NCBI RefSeq assembly: GCF_002177115.1
Contig: NZ_MVAG01000081.1
Location: 17,355 to 81,354, forward strand
Reading direction: 5' to 3'
Source of the DNA: Chryseobacterium mucoviscidosis
Lineage (GTDB): Bacteria; Bacteroidota; Bacteroidia; Flavobacteriales; Weeksellaceae
Length of the DNA: 64,000 bases
A program made the position numbers and the translations under genes. Within the stretch, counting starts at the first letter, position 1. Each line of letters opens with the position of its first letter. Below the pieces are notes generated by a model that was not told the DNA's origin, searched no databases, and saw only the letters and a list, made by a program, of their open reading frames with translations. Below are positions 35,306 to 45,255 of this stretch, piece after piece.

Positions 35306-38300
35306 TTAGTCAATATTTTTAACAAGGATCCAACCTGAATATTTAATTGGTGTTTTTTCCTTGTTGGGTTCGTTCCAGTTGATGTGATACCAATAGGTTC
35401 CGGTAAGTATTTTCTTGTCGAAATGTTTACCGTCCCATTTGTAATTGTTGAATTTATCTCCTGTGAAAATTTTATTTCCGTATCGGTCGTAGATCACGAA
35501 GCTTAAATTTTCCTTGTATGCCAGTTCGCTGTAATCGATAAAGTCATTTTTGTTGTCTCCGTTCGGCGTGATGGCATTTAATAAATTCGGAACCGTTACC
35601 TCCACAAAGATCGGGGTACAGTTGTAGGCGTCTTTCACATAGAAAATATGCTGTCCTCTTGAAAGTCCCGTGAATACGTTAGAATCCTGCCAGTTTGTAG
35701 GCGAATCCACCGCATATTTGTAAGGTGCTTTTCCACCGGTTACTTTTACGGTTGCCGTATTGTTTGAAATTTCAATTTCCGAAATCACAGGATCTACTGC
35801 TTTTTTCACACTTACAAACTGCTTCACAGAGCATCCGTTGTCTTTAAGGATGACCCAGTAATCTCCTACCGGCACTCCTGATAATACCTGAGTGGTTGCT
35901 CCTGTATTCCACAGGTAAGACTGATATCCCGGTCCTGCGTCAAGATTTGTTCTTCCGTCGATACAGATAATCTTATCCACAAGAACCGTAGATCTTTTTG
36001 GAGGAATCACCACTAAGTTCGCTTTGGCAATTGCATAACATCCGTTGGAGTTGTACACTCTGATGTAAACCGAAGCATTCCCTGATACGTATGCTAAAGG
36101 ATTCAGGATTTCATTGGTTCCGTTACTTGCATCAACAAAAGTTGGGTAGTATTTTTTGGTAATCGGCGATTCTGTGGAAACATTGGCAAGCGAAAGATTA
36201 AAAGCTGCTTTTGTTTCGTTATTTTCAAGATAACATTCGCTGATGGTGGCTTCAGTTACAACCGGAGTCGGAAGATAGGCTAAAGTAATTTTGGCATTTC
36301 CTGTACATCCTTCGTTGGTCGTCACTTTTACATAGACAATTCCTGCTGCGGAAAGATAATTGGCAGGAGTTGTAATTTCGTTGGTTGCTGCGTTCAGATC
36401 AGCAAGGGTAGGATAGAACTTCTTCACCACCGGTGAATATGTCGTTACATTAGCTGCGGTAAGATCAAAGAATCCTTTTCCGTTGTACTGACATGCTTTG
36501 ATGGTTGTGTCCGTTAAAATAAATGGAACCACCGTCAGATTTAAAGTTACCTTTTCACAGTCAATAAATTCGGGCGCATTTCCGCAGAACTGATAAACAA
36601 TAGTATCAGGACCTAAATATCCCGGATTCGGAATATAGGTAATCTGTCCTGCGCCGTTTACCGTTGCCGTTCCGTTTGTCGGATAAGTAAGAATGGTTAC
36701 CGTACTTGCCACCGGAGTCTGTGTTGTGGTGAACGAGAAAGCGGGAGTAATGACTTTTGTTGCACAGGCATTAAGAGCTGCTGTTGTATTTCTTACACAG
36801 GCAAAAACTTTATAGATGGGAGTGGTAACCGGCGGACATGTTCCCATGGTTACTTTTACAGTATAATTTCCTGCTACGGTAGGCGTATAAACGTTTTGCG
36901 TTGCTCCGATGATCGGGTTTCCGTTCAGATACCACTGGTAGCTTTCATAGCTGTCATCAACCTCAAGAATAATCCCCGGAATACAGTCTCCTGTCTGTTT
37001 TGCAATTAAAGGAATAGAAGAGAATCCTGCAAAATAACCTCCATAACCTGCCGAACTGAAACCTCCGTTTACTCCGGCTGTTACTGCTTTTGTTGAGGTT
37101 ACTACTACATTTCCTGTCGGGTTATCAATAGCATAGGTTACCCAGTTGGTGTTTCCTGTTAACGGATAAGGTCCCTGCGCAGCGGTTGGAGTGGTAGCCG
37201 GTCCACCGTCGATGCTGTACGTAACAGCTGCTCCTGTTTCAGTTAGGATATTTAACTTTAAAGTAATTCCGGAAATTCCCGGCATCTCGTTGATTTTTCC
37301 GATCTCATCGATTTTTCTTGGAAGGAAGCAGTTCAAAGGCGGTATATAATTGTATCCTCCTGTATTGTTTGAAGTACCTACTCCTACTAATTGATACAAA
37401 TATACATTTTTAGAAGTAGAGACTAACATATTGAAATGTCCGCTTGTTCCCTGCTGAATGTAATTCGTTTCATTAATTCTAAACCACTCTCCGGCATTGA
37501 TTGTTGCTAGTGGAGTCGTTCCTCCATTCACAAATATCTGAGTATTGTCTTCTGTGGCTATCACAATTCCACCCTCCATGTTTTCGGCAGGAGCGGTAGA
37601 TCTTGTTTTTACCATGGCAAAAGTATTCCCCAGTCTTTCCACCGGAACCGACTGGTCCATAATTAAATCTGAACCGCCCGAACCTCCTGCTCCAAAGTTT
37701 CCGTTGGCGCTTCCGTTGGTTAAACTTATGGGCTTATCTGAAACTATTTTGGCTCCGATAAATCCCGTAAGGTTTGCCGGAGTACTATTATTCCCGGCTA
37801 AAATATAAGATTGCCCTTTATTTAAAGTAAAGGTTTGAGTATTTCCTGTAAAAGTGGCGGGAGCACCTATGAACTGAATTCCTGAGGTTGTCCAGGTTAC
37901 GGTAACTGATGTATTGTCTTCCGTAGCGAGAATTCCTGCTGTAAAATTGTTGCCCGATCCGGTTCCTGCCGTTGTATTGGGTGCATTAGCTGCAAAGAAT
38001 AATTTCCCGATTCCTGCTTTACCTTTGGATGTAATAATTTCTCCGTGCACACTTTGTGCAGATCTCAATGTACAGTAAAACGGTTTGTCTCCTTTAAGAT
38101 ATAAACCTTTTGTACCTACCGTAAAAGCATCGGCTGAAGCTGTAGCCGTTATATTAGCGAGAGGAACGGTATACGATTGAGGATTTCCTTTGCTGATGGT
38201 AACGGTCGTTAGCAAAGTATTATTGTTATAAATTTTTACATCGAAAGGAGTGGTAGAGTCTGTTGAAAGATATAACGCATTGGTATATCCAGTTGCGGAT

Positions 38301-38398
38301 GCATAGTAAGGTGCAATCCAGTGCTCTGTATCCCTCTGTGCAAAAAGAGTACTCATGCCGAAAAGCATCAGTACAAAAGACAGTAGAATTTTATTCAT
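35306..38398 (-). CDS. Giant T9SS type B surface protein, paralog 3 (mosaic)
   Basis: A 1030-residue chimera. From the promoter to about residue 490 it follows paralog 2; from about 'YTPTVAGNYTVKVTMGTCPP' to the stop and through the terminator it is almost identical to paralog 4. A short patch inside the N-terminal half ('SIDGGPATTPTAAQGP') also matches paralog 4 and not 2. It has two ~85-residue modules ('KACQYNGKGFFDLTAANV' and 'SECYLENNETKAAFNLSLAN'). Sorting domain 'AITPNGDNKNDFIDYSELAY'. The simplest explanation is recombination or gene conversion between neighbours. Confidence 0.87.
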   Translation of the reverse strand: MNKILLSFVLMLFGMSTLFAQRDTEHWIAPYYASATGYTNALYLSTDSTTPFDVKIYNNNTLLTTVTISKGNPQSYTVPLANITATASADAFTVGTKGLYLKGDKPFYCTLRSAQSVHGEIITSKGKAGIGKLFFAANAPNTTAGTGSGNNFTAGILATEDNTSVTVTWTTSGIQFIGAPATFTGNTQTFTLNKGQSYILAGNNSTPANLTGFIGAKIVSDKPISLTNGSANGNFGAGGSGGSDLIMDQSVPVERLGNTFAMVKTRSTAPAENMEGGIVIATEDNTQIFVNGGTTPLATINAGEWFRINETNYIQQGTSGHFNMLVSTSKNVYLYQLVGVGTSNNTGGYNYIPPLNCFLPRKIDEIGKINEMPGISGITLKLNILTETGAAVTYSIDGGPATTPTAAQGPYPLTGNTNWVTYAIDNPTGNVVVTSTKAVTAGVNGGFSSAGYGGYFAGFSSIPLIAKQTGDCIPGIILEVDDSYESYQWYLNGNPIIGATQNVYTPTVAGNYTVKVTMGTCPPVTTPIYKVFACVRNTTAALNACATKVITPAFSFTTTQTPVASTVTILTYPTNGTATVNGAGQITYIPNPGYLGPDTIVYQFCGNAPEFIDCEKVTLNLTVVPFILTDTTIKACQYNGKGFFDLTAANVTTYSPVVKKFYPTLADLNAATNEITTPANYLSAAGIVYVKVTTNEGCTGNAKITLAYLPTPVVTEATISECYLENNETKAAFNLSLANVSTESPITKKYYPTFVDASNGTNEILNPLAYVSGNASVYIRVYNSNGCYAIAKANLVVIPPKRSTVLVDKIICIDGRTNLDAGPGYQSYLWNTGATTQVLSGVPVGDYWVILKDNGCSVKQFVSVKKAVDPVISEIEISNNTATVKVTGGKAPYKYAVDSPTNWQDSNVFTGLSRGQHIFYVKDAYNCTPIFVEVTVPNLLNAITPNGDNKNDFIDYSELAYKENLSFVIYDRYGNKIFTGDKFNNYKWDGKHFDKKILTGTYWYHINWNEPNKEKTPIKYSGWILVKNID

Positions 38399-38420
38399 AA
38401 TTATAGAATTAGGATTCTTG

Positions 38421-38428
38421 CAAAAATA
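38421..38428 (-). promoter_or_regulatory. -7 promoter element (TATTTTTG), surface paralog 3
   Basis: Exact TAnnTTTG match 22 bases upstream of the ATG at 38398. Confidence 0.6.
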
Positions 38429-38485
38429 ACAGAATATTTAATATGTTCTTAATAATATTTCCAAAAAAATGGTTATAAATACGTA

Positions 38486-38516
38486 AAAAAGCCACGATCA
38501 AAAATCGTGGCTTTAA
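38486..38516 (-). terminator. Terminator of surface paralog 4
   Basis: AAAGCCACGAT / ATCGTGGCTTT stem with loop CAAAA, the reverse complement of the hairpin at 35256-35286. Confidence 0.85.
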
Positions 38517-38535
38517 GATTCAGCTTTTGTATTGC

Positions 38536-41500
38536 TTAGTCAATATTTTTAACAAGGATCCATCCTGAATATTTAATTGGTGTTTTTTCCTTGTTGGGTT
38601 CGTTCCAATTGATATGATACCAATAAGTTCCGGTAAGTATTTTCTTGTCGAAATGTTTACCGTCCCATTTGTAATTGTTGAATTTATCTCCTGTAAAAAT
38701 TTTATTTCCGTATCGGTCGTAGATCACGAAGCTTAAATTTTCCTTGTACGCCAGTTCGCTGTAATCTATGAAGTCATTTTTGTTGTCTCCGTTCGGCGTG
38801 ATGGCATTTAATAAATTCGGAACCGTTACCTCCACAAAGATCGGGGTACAGTTGTAGGCATCTTTCACATAGAAAATATGCTGTCCTCTTGAAAGTCCCG
38901 TGAATACGTTAGAATCCTGCCAGTTTGTAGGCGAATCCACTGCATATTTATAAGGCGCTTTTCCTCCGGTTACTTTTACGGTTGCCGTATTGTTTGAAAT
39001 TTCAATTTCCGAAATCACAGGATCTACTGCTTTTTTCACACTTACAAACTGCTTCACAGAGCATCCGTTGTCTTTAAGGATGACCCAGTAATCTCCTACC
39101 GGCACTCCTGATAATACCTGAGTGGTTGCTCCTGTATTCCACAGGTAAGACTGATATCCCGGTCCTGCGTCAAGATTTGTTCTTCCGTCGATACAGATGA
39201 TCTTATCCACGAGAACCGTAGATCTTTTCGGAGGAATTACCACTAAGTTTACTTTGGCAATTGCATAACATCCGTTGGAATTGTACACTCTGATGTAAAC
39301 CGAAGCATTCCCTGAAACGTATGCTAAAGGATTCAGAATTTCATTGGTTCCGTTGCTTGCATCAACAAAAGTCGGATAATACTTTTTGGTAATCGGCGAT
39401 TCTGTGGAAACATTGGCAAGCGAAAGGTTGAATGCCGCTTTTGTTTCGTTATTTTCAAGATAACATTCGCTGATGGTGGCTTCTGTTACCACCGGAGTCG
39501 GAAGATAAGCCAGAGTTATTTTAGCATTTCCTGTACATCCTTCATTGGTTGTTACTTTTACATAGACAATTCCTGCTGCGGAAAGATAATTCGCAGGAGT
39601 TGTAATTTCGTTGGTTGCTGCATTCAGGTCAGCCAGGGTAGGATAGAATTTCTTGACCACCGGTGAATATGTCGTTACATTGGCTGCGGTAAGATCAAAG
39701 AACCCTTTTCCGTTGTACTGACATGCTTTGATGGTGGTGTCCGATAAAATAAACGGTACCACTGTAAGATTTAAAGTTACCTTTTCACAGTCAATAAATT
39801 CGGGCGCATTTCCGCAGAACTGATAAACAATATTATCGGGACCTAAATATCCCGGATTCGGAATATAGGTAATCTGTCCTGCACCGTTTACCGTTGCCGT
39901 TCCGTTTGTCGGATAGGTAAGAATGGTTACCGTACTTGCAACAGGCGTCTGTGTTGTGGTGAGCGAGAAAGCTGGAGTAATGACTTTCGTTGCACAGGCA
40001 TTAAGAGCTGCTGTTGTATTTCTTACACATGAAAAAACTTTATAGATGGGAGTGGTAACAGGCGGACAGGTTCCCATGGTTACTTTCACAGTATAGTTTC
40101 CAGCTACGGTAGGCGTATAAACGTTTTGTGTTGCTCCGGTGATCGGATTTCCGTTCAGGAACCACTGGTAGGTTTCATAGCTGTCGTCAACCTCAAGAAT
40201 AATTCCCGGGACACATTCGCCTGTTTTCTTCGCAATAATCGGGATGGAAGAGAATCCTGCAAAATATCCTCCATAACCTGCAGTGCTGTATCCTCCGTTT
40301 ACTCCGGCTGTTACTGCTTTCGTTGAGGTTACTACTACATTTCCTGTCGGGTTATCAATAGCATAGGTTACCCAGTTGGTGTTTCCTGTTAAAGGATAAG
40401 GTCCCTGAGCAGCGGTTGGAGTAGTTGCCGGTCCGCCGTCGATGCTGTACGTAACAGCCGCTCCTGTCTCTGTTAAGATATTTAATTTCAGGGTAACTCC
40501 TGAAACACCAGGCATTTCGTTGATCTTTCCGATCTCGTCAATTTTTCTCGGAAGGAAGCAGTTCAATGGTGGGATATAATTGTATCCTCCATTGTATGAG
40601 AATCCCTGAATTCCTATAAACTGATATAAATAAACATTTTTGGAAGTTGAAATGAACATATTAAAATGTCCGCTTCCTGCAGTTTGTTCTACGTAGCTTG
40701 TCTCGTTAATTCTATACCATTCGCCTTCATTAATTGTGGCAACAGGTGTTGTGGCTCCGTTAATAAAAATCTGGGTATTATCTTCTGTGGCAATAACAAT
40801 ACCACCTTCCATGTTCAGGGCTGGATTGGTCGCTTTGGTTTTTACCATGGCAAAAGTATTCCCCAGTCTTTCCACCGGAACCGACTGATCCATAATTAAA
40901 TCTGAGCCATCAGAAGTATTTGTTGCAAAGTTTCCGTTAGCATTTCCATTCGTAAGGGTTACAGGTTTATCTGAAACTACTTTAGCACCGATGAAGCCAT
41001 TTAAATTAGCAGAGGTTAAATGATTTCCGGCTAAAATATAAGATTGTCCTTTATTTAAAGTAAAGGTTTGTGAATTTCCTCCGGGAGTACCTCCGATAAA
41101 AACTAAACCTGCGGTGTTCCATGATACGGTAACCGATGTATTGTCTTCGGTAGCCAGAATTCCTGCTGTAAAATTATTACCGGAACTGCTTGCTGTACTG
41201 GGAGTTGCTGCCACATAGAATTTTTTTCCTATTCCTGCCTTACCTTTAGAGGTAATGATTTCTCCGTGCGCAGTCTGAGCGGATCTTAAAGTACAGTAAA
41301 ACGGTTTGTCTCCTTTAAGATATAAACCTTTTGTACCTACTGTAAAGGCATCTGCGGTAGTTGTTCCATTGATGAGATTAGCGGCAATAGCATACGAAAC
41401 GGGTGCTCCTTTTGCAACCGAAACCGTCTGAATAAGGTTATTGTTATTGTATATTCTTACGTCAAACGGAGTTGTTGAATCCGTAGAAAGATATACAGCA

Positions 41501-41619
41501 TTGTTGTACCCTGTAACGGATGTATAAAACGGGGCAATCCAGTGATCGGTGTCTCTTTGTGCAAAAAGCGTATTGATCGTACAAAATATTAATACGAAAG
41601 ACAGTAGAAATCTTCTCAT
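38536..41619 (-). CDS. Giant T9SS type B surface protein, paralog 4
   Basis: A 1027-residue protein. The C-terminal ~530 residues are nearly identical to paralog 3, including two ~85-residue modules and the sorting domain. The N-terminal half belongs to the same IgGFc-binding-like family but is clearly diverged (signal peptide MRRFLLSFVLIFCTINTLFA; 'YIPPLNCFLPRKIDEIGKIN' conserved with paralogs 2 and 3). No obvious terminator lies between the preceding gene (paralog 5) and this one, so read-through from paralog 5 is possible. Confidence 0.87.
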   Translation of the reverse strand: MRRFLLSFVLIFCTINTLFAQRDTDHWIAPFYTSVTGYNNAVYLSTDSTTPFDVRIYNNNNLIQTVSVAKGAPVSYAIAANLINGTTTADAFTVGTKGLYLKGDKPFYCTLRSAQTAHGEIITSKGKAGIGKKFYVAATPSTASSSGNNFTAGILATEDNTSVTVSWNTAGLVFIGGTPGGNSQTFTLNKGQSYILAGNHLTSANLNGFIGAKVVSDKPVTLTNGNANGNFATNTSDGSDLIMDQSVPVERLGNTFAMVKTKATNPALNMEGGIVIATEDNTQIFINGATTPVATINEGEWYRINETSYVEQTAGSGHFNMFISTSKNVYLYQFIGIQGFSYNGGYNYIPPLNCFLPRKIDEIGKINEMPGVSGVTLKLNILTETGAAVTYSIDGGPATTPTAAQGPYPLTGNTNWVTYAIDNPTGNVVVTSTKAVTAGVNGGYSTAGYGGYFAGFSSIPIIAKKTGECVPGIILEVDDSYETYQWFLNGNPITGATQNVYTPTVAGNYTVKVTMGTCPPVTTPIYKVFSCVRNTTAALNACATKVITPAFSLTTTQTPVASTVTILTYPTNGTATVNGAGQITYIPNPGYLGPDNIVYQFCGNAPEFIDCEKVTLNLTVVPFILSDTTIKACQYNGKGFFDLTAANVTTYSPVVKKFYPTLADLNAATNEITTPANYLSAAGIVYVKVTTNEGCTGNAKITLAYLPTPVVTEATISECYLENNETKAAFNLSLANVSTESPITKKYYPTFVDASNGTNEILNPLAYVSGNASVYIRVYNSNGCYAIAKVNLVVIPPKRSTVLVDKIICIDGRTNLDAGPGYQSYLWNTGATTQVLSGVPVGDYWVILKDNGCSVKQFVSVKKAVDPVISEIEISNNTATVKVTGGKAPYKYAVDSPTNWQDSNVFTGLSRGQHIFYVKDAYNCTPIFVEVTVPNLLNAITPNGDNKNDFIDYSELAYKENLSFVIYDRYGNKIFTGDKFNNYKWDGKHFDKKILTGTYWYHINWNEPNKEKTPIKYSGWILVKNID

Positions 41620-41641
41620 ATATAATTAATTATGATTTCTA

Positions 41642-41649
41642 CAAATTTA
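41642..41649 (-). promoter_or_regulatory. -7 promoter element (TAAATTTG), surface paralog 4
   Basis: Exact TAnnTTTG match 22 bases upstream of the ATG at 41619. Confidence 0.6.
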
Positions 41650-41700
41650 AAATAATATTTAATAAATGTTAACGAAAAATAAAAGAAAGTTTAAAAATTA

Positions 41701-44700
41701 TTAACGATTCTTAATTAATAACCATCCGGAGTATGAAACCGGTAATTTTGTGTCAGGTTCATTCCATTTTAATAAATACCAGTATGTGCCTGTTGATAAG
41801 GGTCTACCGTTAATTTTTCCGTCCCAGGTATAATTTTTATCAGATGATCTGTATACGGGAGCTCCGTAACGATCTACGACTTCGATTGAAACATTTTGTT
41901 TAATTCTTAAGTCGGAATAATCCAGTACGTCGTTAAGTCCGTCTCCGTTCGGCGTAATCGCATTGATAAGATTTAACACTAAAAATTCTTTAATAACCGG
42001 CGAGCATCCGTCTTTACTTAAAACATAAACAGTATGCATTCCTCTGGAAAGACCTGTAAAAATATTAGATGTCTGATAGTCTATTCCGTTTAATGAATAT
42101 TGATATGGAGGAGTTCCTCCGGTAACGGTAATGGTAGCATTATATCCGGAAACTTCAATTTTAGAAATAACAGGAGATTCAGCAGTTGTAATCTTCACAT
42201 ACTGTCTGTACACGCATCCGTTAAATCCAAGATCTACATAATAATTTCCCGCTCCCGCAATGATAGATTGTGTAGTGGCTCCGGTACTCCAGGAATAGGA
42301 AGTAAATCCTGCACCTGCATCTAATGTTGTTGTATCGTTAAGACATACTACTTTGTCGGCAAGTCGGGTAGATTTTTTTGGTGTTTTTAAATTAATTGTT
42401 AAAACGCCGGTACTCGGACATTCTGTAGCGGAAGTAAATCTGATGTAGAAGGTATTGCTAAGAGCAGAAATATTCTGGTTCGGTGAAATCGCATTAGTTC
42501 CCGCCTGTGCATTAGCCAGCGTAGAGTAGAATGTAAGACTTACTCCTGCATTCGTTGTGAAAAGATTTTTATAATCATTTAAATTTACCGTTTCAGAGCC
42601 GCTGATATCACTGTCGCAAACATCTGTTGCTGCATTTCCTGTAATTAAGGTAATTCTGTTTCCTATGGTAAAGTTAATCTGACCAAAGACAGCAGGACAG
42701 CTTCCGGTAAGCGCGTCTACTCTCACATAAACAGTTGTGTTGGCTGTATAGGTCCAGTTTGTAGGAAGTGTATTATTATTTCCTGCATTTGCATCTGCCT
42801 GAAGTAAATAATATCTTACATTGAAATTGGCAGAATTGGTTACAATAACAGGAGTAATACTTGAGAAATTTACATTCACGATGCCATCAAAATTATCATC
42901 ACAAAGCGTTGCATTATAATTACTCGTGTTGATGTTTGGAGATGGAGTAGTGGTTAAATTGATTTGTGCTACTTTTGTACATCCATACGATGATGTTACG
43001 TTTGCGTAAATCGTTCCGGTCGATCCCGAATAAGTTGTCGGTACTGCAATCGGAGTTCCTGTTAATGCTGCATTCGTGAAATACTGTACCGTAGTTCCCG
43101 AATCTGGTGTTACATTAGCCGTAGTTAAGTTAAACGTCCCGTTTCCGCTGATATCTGCACATGAAGTTAACGATGTATTTGTAGTCTGCAAAACATCTGT
43201 ATTGATGATAATTTTAAAATATTCAAAACTTGCAGGGCTTCCGTTTCCTTCTATGTAATAAATGAAACTGTCCGTTGTATCTGCTGTAAGTCCTGTATTG
43301 GGTGTATAGGTAATTTGTCCTGTTGCAGAATTAACGGTTGCAGTTCCGGAAATGGGAGCTAAAATAATGCTTGTATTACCCGGAACAATAGCCTGTGTAG
43401 AATTTGTGAATACAGGTGTAATTACTTTTGTATTGCATGACCCTATATTATACGTTGTCGTTGTGATCGGAGGACATAATGTATAGGAATAGACATCAGT
43501 AAGCAAAGAACCACAATTGTTTTTAGAAACCATACAGGTATAGTTTCCTGCACCGTATAATTCAGGATTGATGGAATATGAAGTGGCTCCCGGAATAGGA
43601 TTTCCATTCAGATACCATTGATAATTATCGTACGTGTTATCTACCTGAAGCAAAATTCCGAGATAGCAATCTCCGGTTTTTGAAATTACAGGTACAGAAG
43701 AAAACCCTGCAAAATAACCTCCGTAACCTACTGCGCCGCTTCCTGCTGCAATTCCTGCGGTTACGGATTTTGTAGAATTTACGGTAACAGTTCCTGTGAT
43801 ATTAGGAACAGTGTAGGTAACCCAGTTAGGATTTCCGTTCACAGGGTAAGGTCCGTTAGCTGTAGCAATCGGATTTCCGTTTAAAGTTACGGTTGCTCCG
43901 GTCTGGGTGATAATATTGAGGCGGGTATTAAAAGTCTGACTTCCGATTTGATTGATAAATCCTATTTCGTCTACCTTATTAGGCATGAAACAACTTAGCG
44001 GCGGAATAAAATTCATTCCTCCGGTAGCGTATTCATTTCCTCCGGTTGTAGAAGAAACTCCTGCTAATAACTGATAAACATAGATGTTATTATTGGCAGA
44101 AATGCTCATGTTATAATTATCTCCGGTTCCATGCTGTATATAATTATTACTCGGAACCATATAATATTGTCCTTCGTTTAAAGTGATTCCTGTAGCAATG
44201 CCGTTAATTGTAATTTGAGTGTTGTTTTGTGTGGCTACAATCAGGGCAGTTTCCATTTCGGAAACTACGGTTCCGTTTCCTTTTACCACAACAAATTCTT
44301 TTCCCAGTCTGTCTGTAGGAGCTGCCTGATCCATAAGGATATCGTTGTTGGTGAAATTTAAATTGGTATAAATTCCGTTAAAATTTCCGTTGGTTACAGA
44401 AATTGGTTTTGAAGATTGAATTTTCGCCCCGATTAACCCATCAAGATTCACAGCAGAATCTGTACTTAAAGCATCTACGATATAGGATTCTCCTTTATTT
44501 AAGGTAAATGTTTTTGTAGGGCTTGAGGAGCCATCTGAGAAAACAACATTCGGATTATATCCTGATATCACAACCGAAGTATTGTCTTCCGTAGCAGTAA
44601 CCCCTATGGTAGAGTTTACATAAGTTGCAGCACCTGTTATTGGTGCCATTCCTACGTAGAACGTTTTTCCTAATCCGGCTAAACCTTTAGAGGTAATAAT

Positions 44701-45060
44701 TTCAGCATGACTTGGAACCGAAAATCTGTAATTGGCGAAGAATTTTTTTGTTCCTTTCAGGTAAACTCCCATTGAATTCGGGCTAAATAAATCCGATGGA
44801 TTAGTAGTGATTAAAAAACTGTTTGGAATACTTACCTGAGCGGGATTTCCTTTACTAACCTGCACTGTTGTATAGAGAGCATTGCTATTATAAATCTGTA
44901 CACTAAAAGGAGTGGTTTCATTGGTGGATAAATATAAATATCCCTGAAGATTCCCTGTGCCAGACTTTGAAGCCATTGGAGCGAACCAATGATCAGTATC
45001 AAGCTGCGCATTGAATAATAAACAAAGAAATGTACAAATGGTTAGTAAAAGTTTTTTCAT
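41701..45060 (-). CDS. Giant T9SS type B surface protein, paralog 5
   Basis: An 1119-residue protein, closest to paralog 6. Signal peptide MKKLLLTICTFLCLLFNAQ. It has one copy of the module that is repeated four times in paralog 6 ('SCADISGNGTFNLTTANVTP', residues about 628-705), then two further related modules, 'YSWSTGATTQSII', the SprB-like 'GGTPPYQYSLNGIDYQTSNI' and the sorting domain 'AITPNGDGLNDVLDYSDLRI'. The TTG at 45081 is part of the promoter box, so the start is the ATG at 45060. Confidence 0.87.
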   Translation of the reverse strand: MKKLLLTICTFLCLLFNAQLDTDHWFAPMASKSGTGNLQGYLYLSTNETTPFSVQIYNSNALYTTVQVSKGNPAQVSIPNSFLITTNPSDLFSPNSMGVYLKGTKKFFANYRFSVPSHAEIITSKGLAGLGKTFYVGMAPITGAATYVNSTIGVTATEDNTSVVISGYNPNVVFSDGSSSPTKTFTLNKGESYIVDALSTDSAVNLDGLIGAKIQSSKPISVTNGNFNGIYTNLNFTNNDILMDQAAPTDRLGKEFVVVKGNGTVVSEMETALIVATQNNTQITINGIATGITLNEGQYYMVPSNNYIQHGTGDNYNMSISANNNIYVYQLLAGVSSTTGGNEYATGGMNFIPPLSCFMPNKVDEIGFINQIGSQTFNTRLNIITQTGATVTLNGNPIATANGPYPVNGNPNWVTYTVPNITGTVTVNSTKSVTAGIAAGSGAVGYGGYFAGFSSVPVISKTGDCYLGILLQVDNTYDNYQWYLNGNPIPGATSYSINPELYGAGNYTCMVSKNNCGSLLTDVYSYTLCPPITTTTYNIGSCNTKVITPVFTNSTQAIVPGNTSIILAPISGTATVNSATGQITYTPNTGLTADTTDSFIYYIEGNGSPASFEYFKIIINTDVLQTTNTSLTSCADISGNGTFNLTTANVTPDSGTTVQYFTNAALTGTPIAVPTTYSGSTGTIYANVTSSYGCTKVAQINLTTTPSPNINTSNYNATLCDDNFDGIVNVNFSSITPVIVTNSANFNVRYYLLQADANAGNNNTLPTNWTYTANTTVYVRVDALTGSCPAVFGQINFTIGNRITLITGNAATDVCDSDISGSETVNLNDYKNLFTTNAGVSLTFYSTLANAQAGTNAISPNQNISALSNTFYIRFTSATECPSTGVLTINLKTPKKSTRLADKVVCLNDTTTLDAGAGFTSYSWSTGATTQSIIAGAGNYYVDLGFNGCVYRQYVKITTAESPVISKIEVSGYNATITVTGGTPPYQYSLNGIDYQTSNIFTGLSRGMHTVYVLSKDGCSPVIKEFLVLNLINAITPNGDGLNDVLDYSDLRIKQNVSIEVVDRYGAPVYRSSDKNYTWDGKINGRPLSTGTYWYLLKWNEPDTKLPVSYSGWLLIKNR

Positions 45061-45078
45061 ATTTCTCAATAAGGGATG

Positions 45079-45086
45079 CAAATGTA
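45079..45086 (-). promoter_or_regulatory. -7 promoter element (TACATTTG), surface paralog 5
   Basis: Exact TAnnTTTG match 18 bases upstream of the ATG at 45060; overlaps a false in-frame TTG start. Confidence 0.65.
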
Positions 45087-45200
45087 AGTATTAAAAGTCA
45101 ATTTTTTACATAAAATTTAATTAGTAATTTCTATAATTATGAATATTGTTGAATATTTAATATTTTTTTAATAATTGAGAATATATTGTAATGTTAATAA

Positions 45201-45236
45201 AAAATCCTGATGAATTAAAATCATCAGGATTAATAT
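45201..45236 (-). terminator. Terminator of surface paralog 6
   Basis: AATCCTGATGA / TCATCAGGATT stem with a 7-base loop, 20 bases after the stop at 45256, with a T run on the minus strand. Confidence 0.8.
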
Positions 45237-45255
45237 TTTTTGGTGAATTAAAAAG

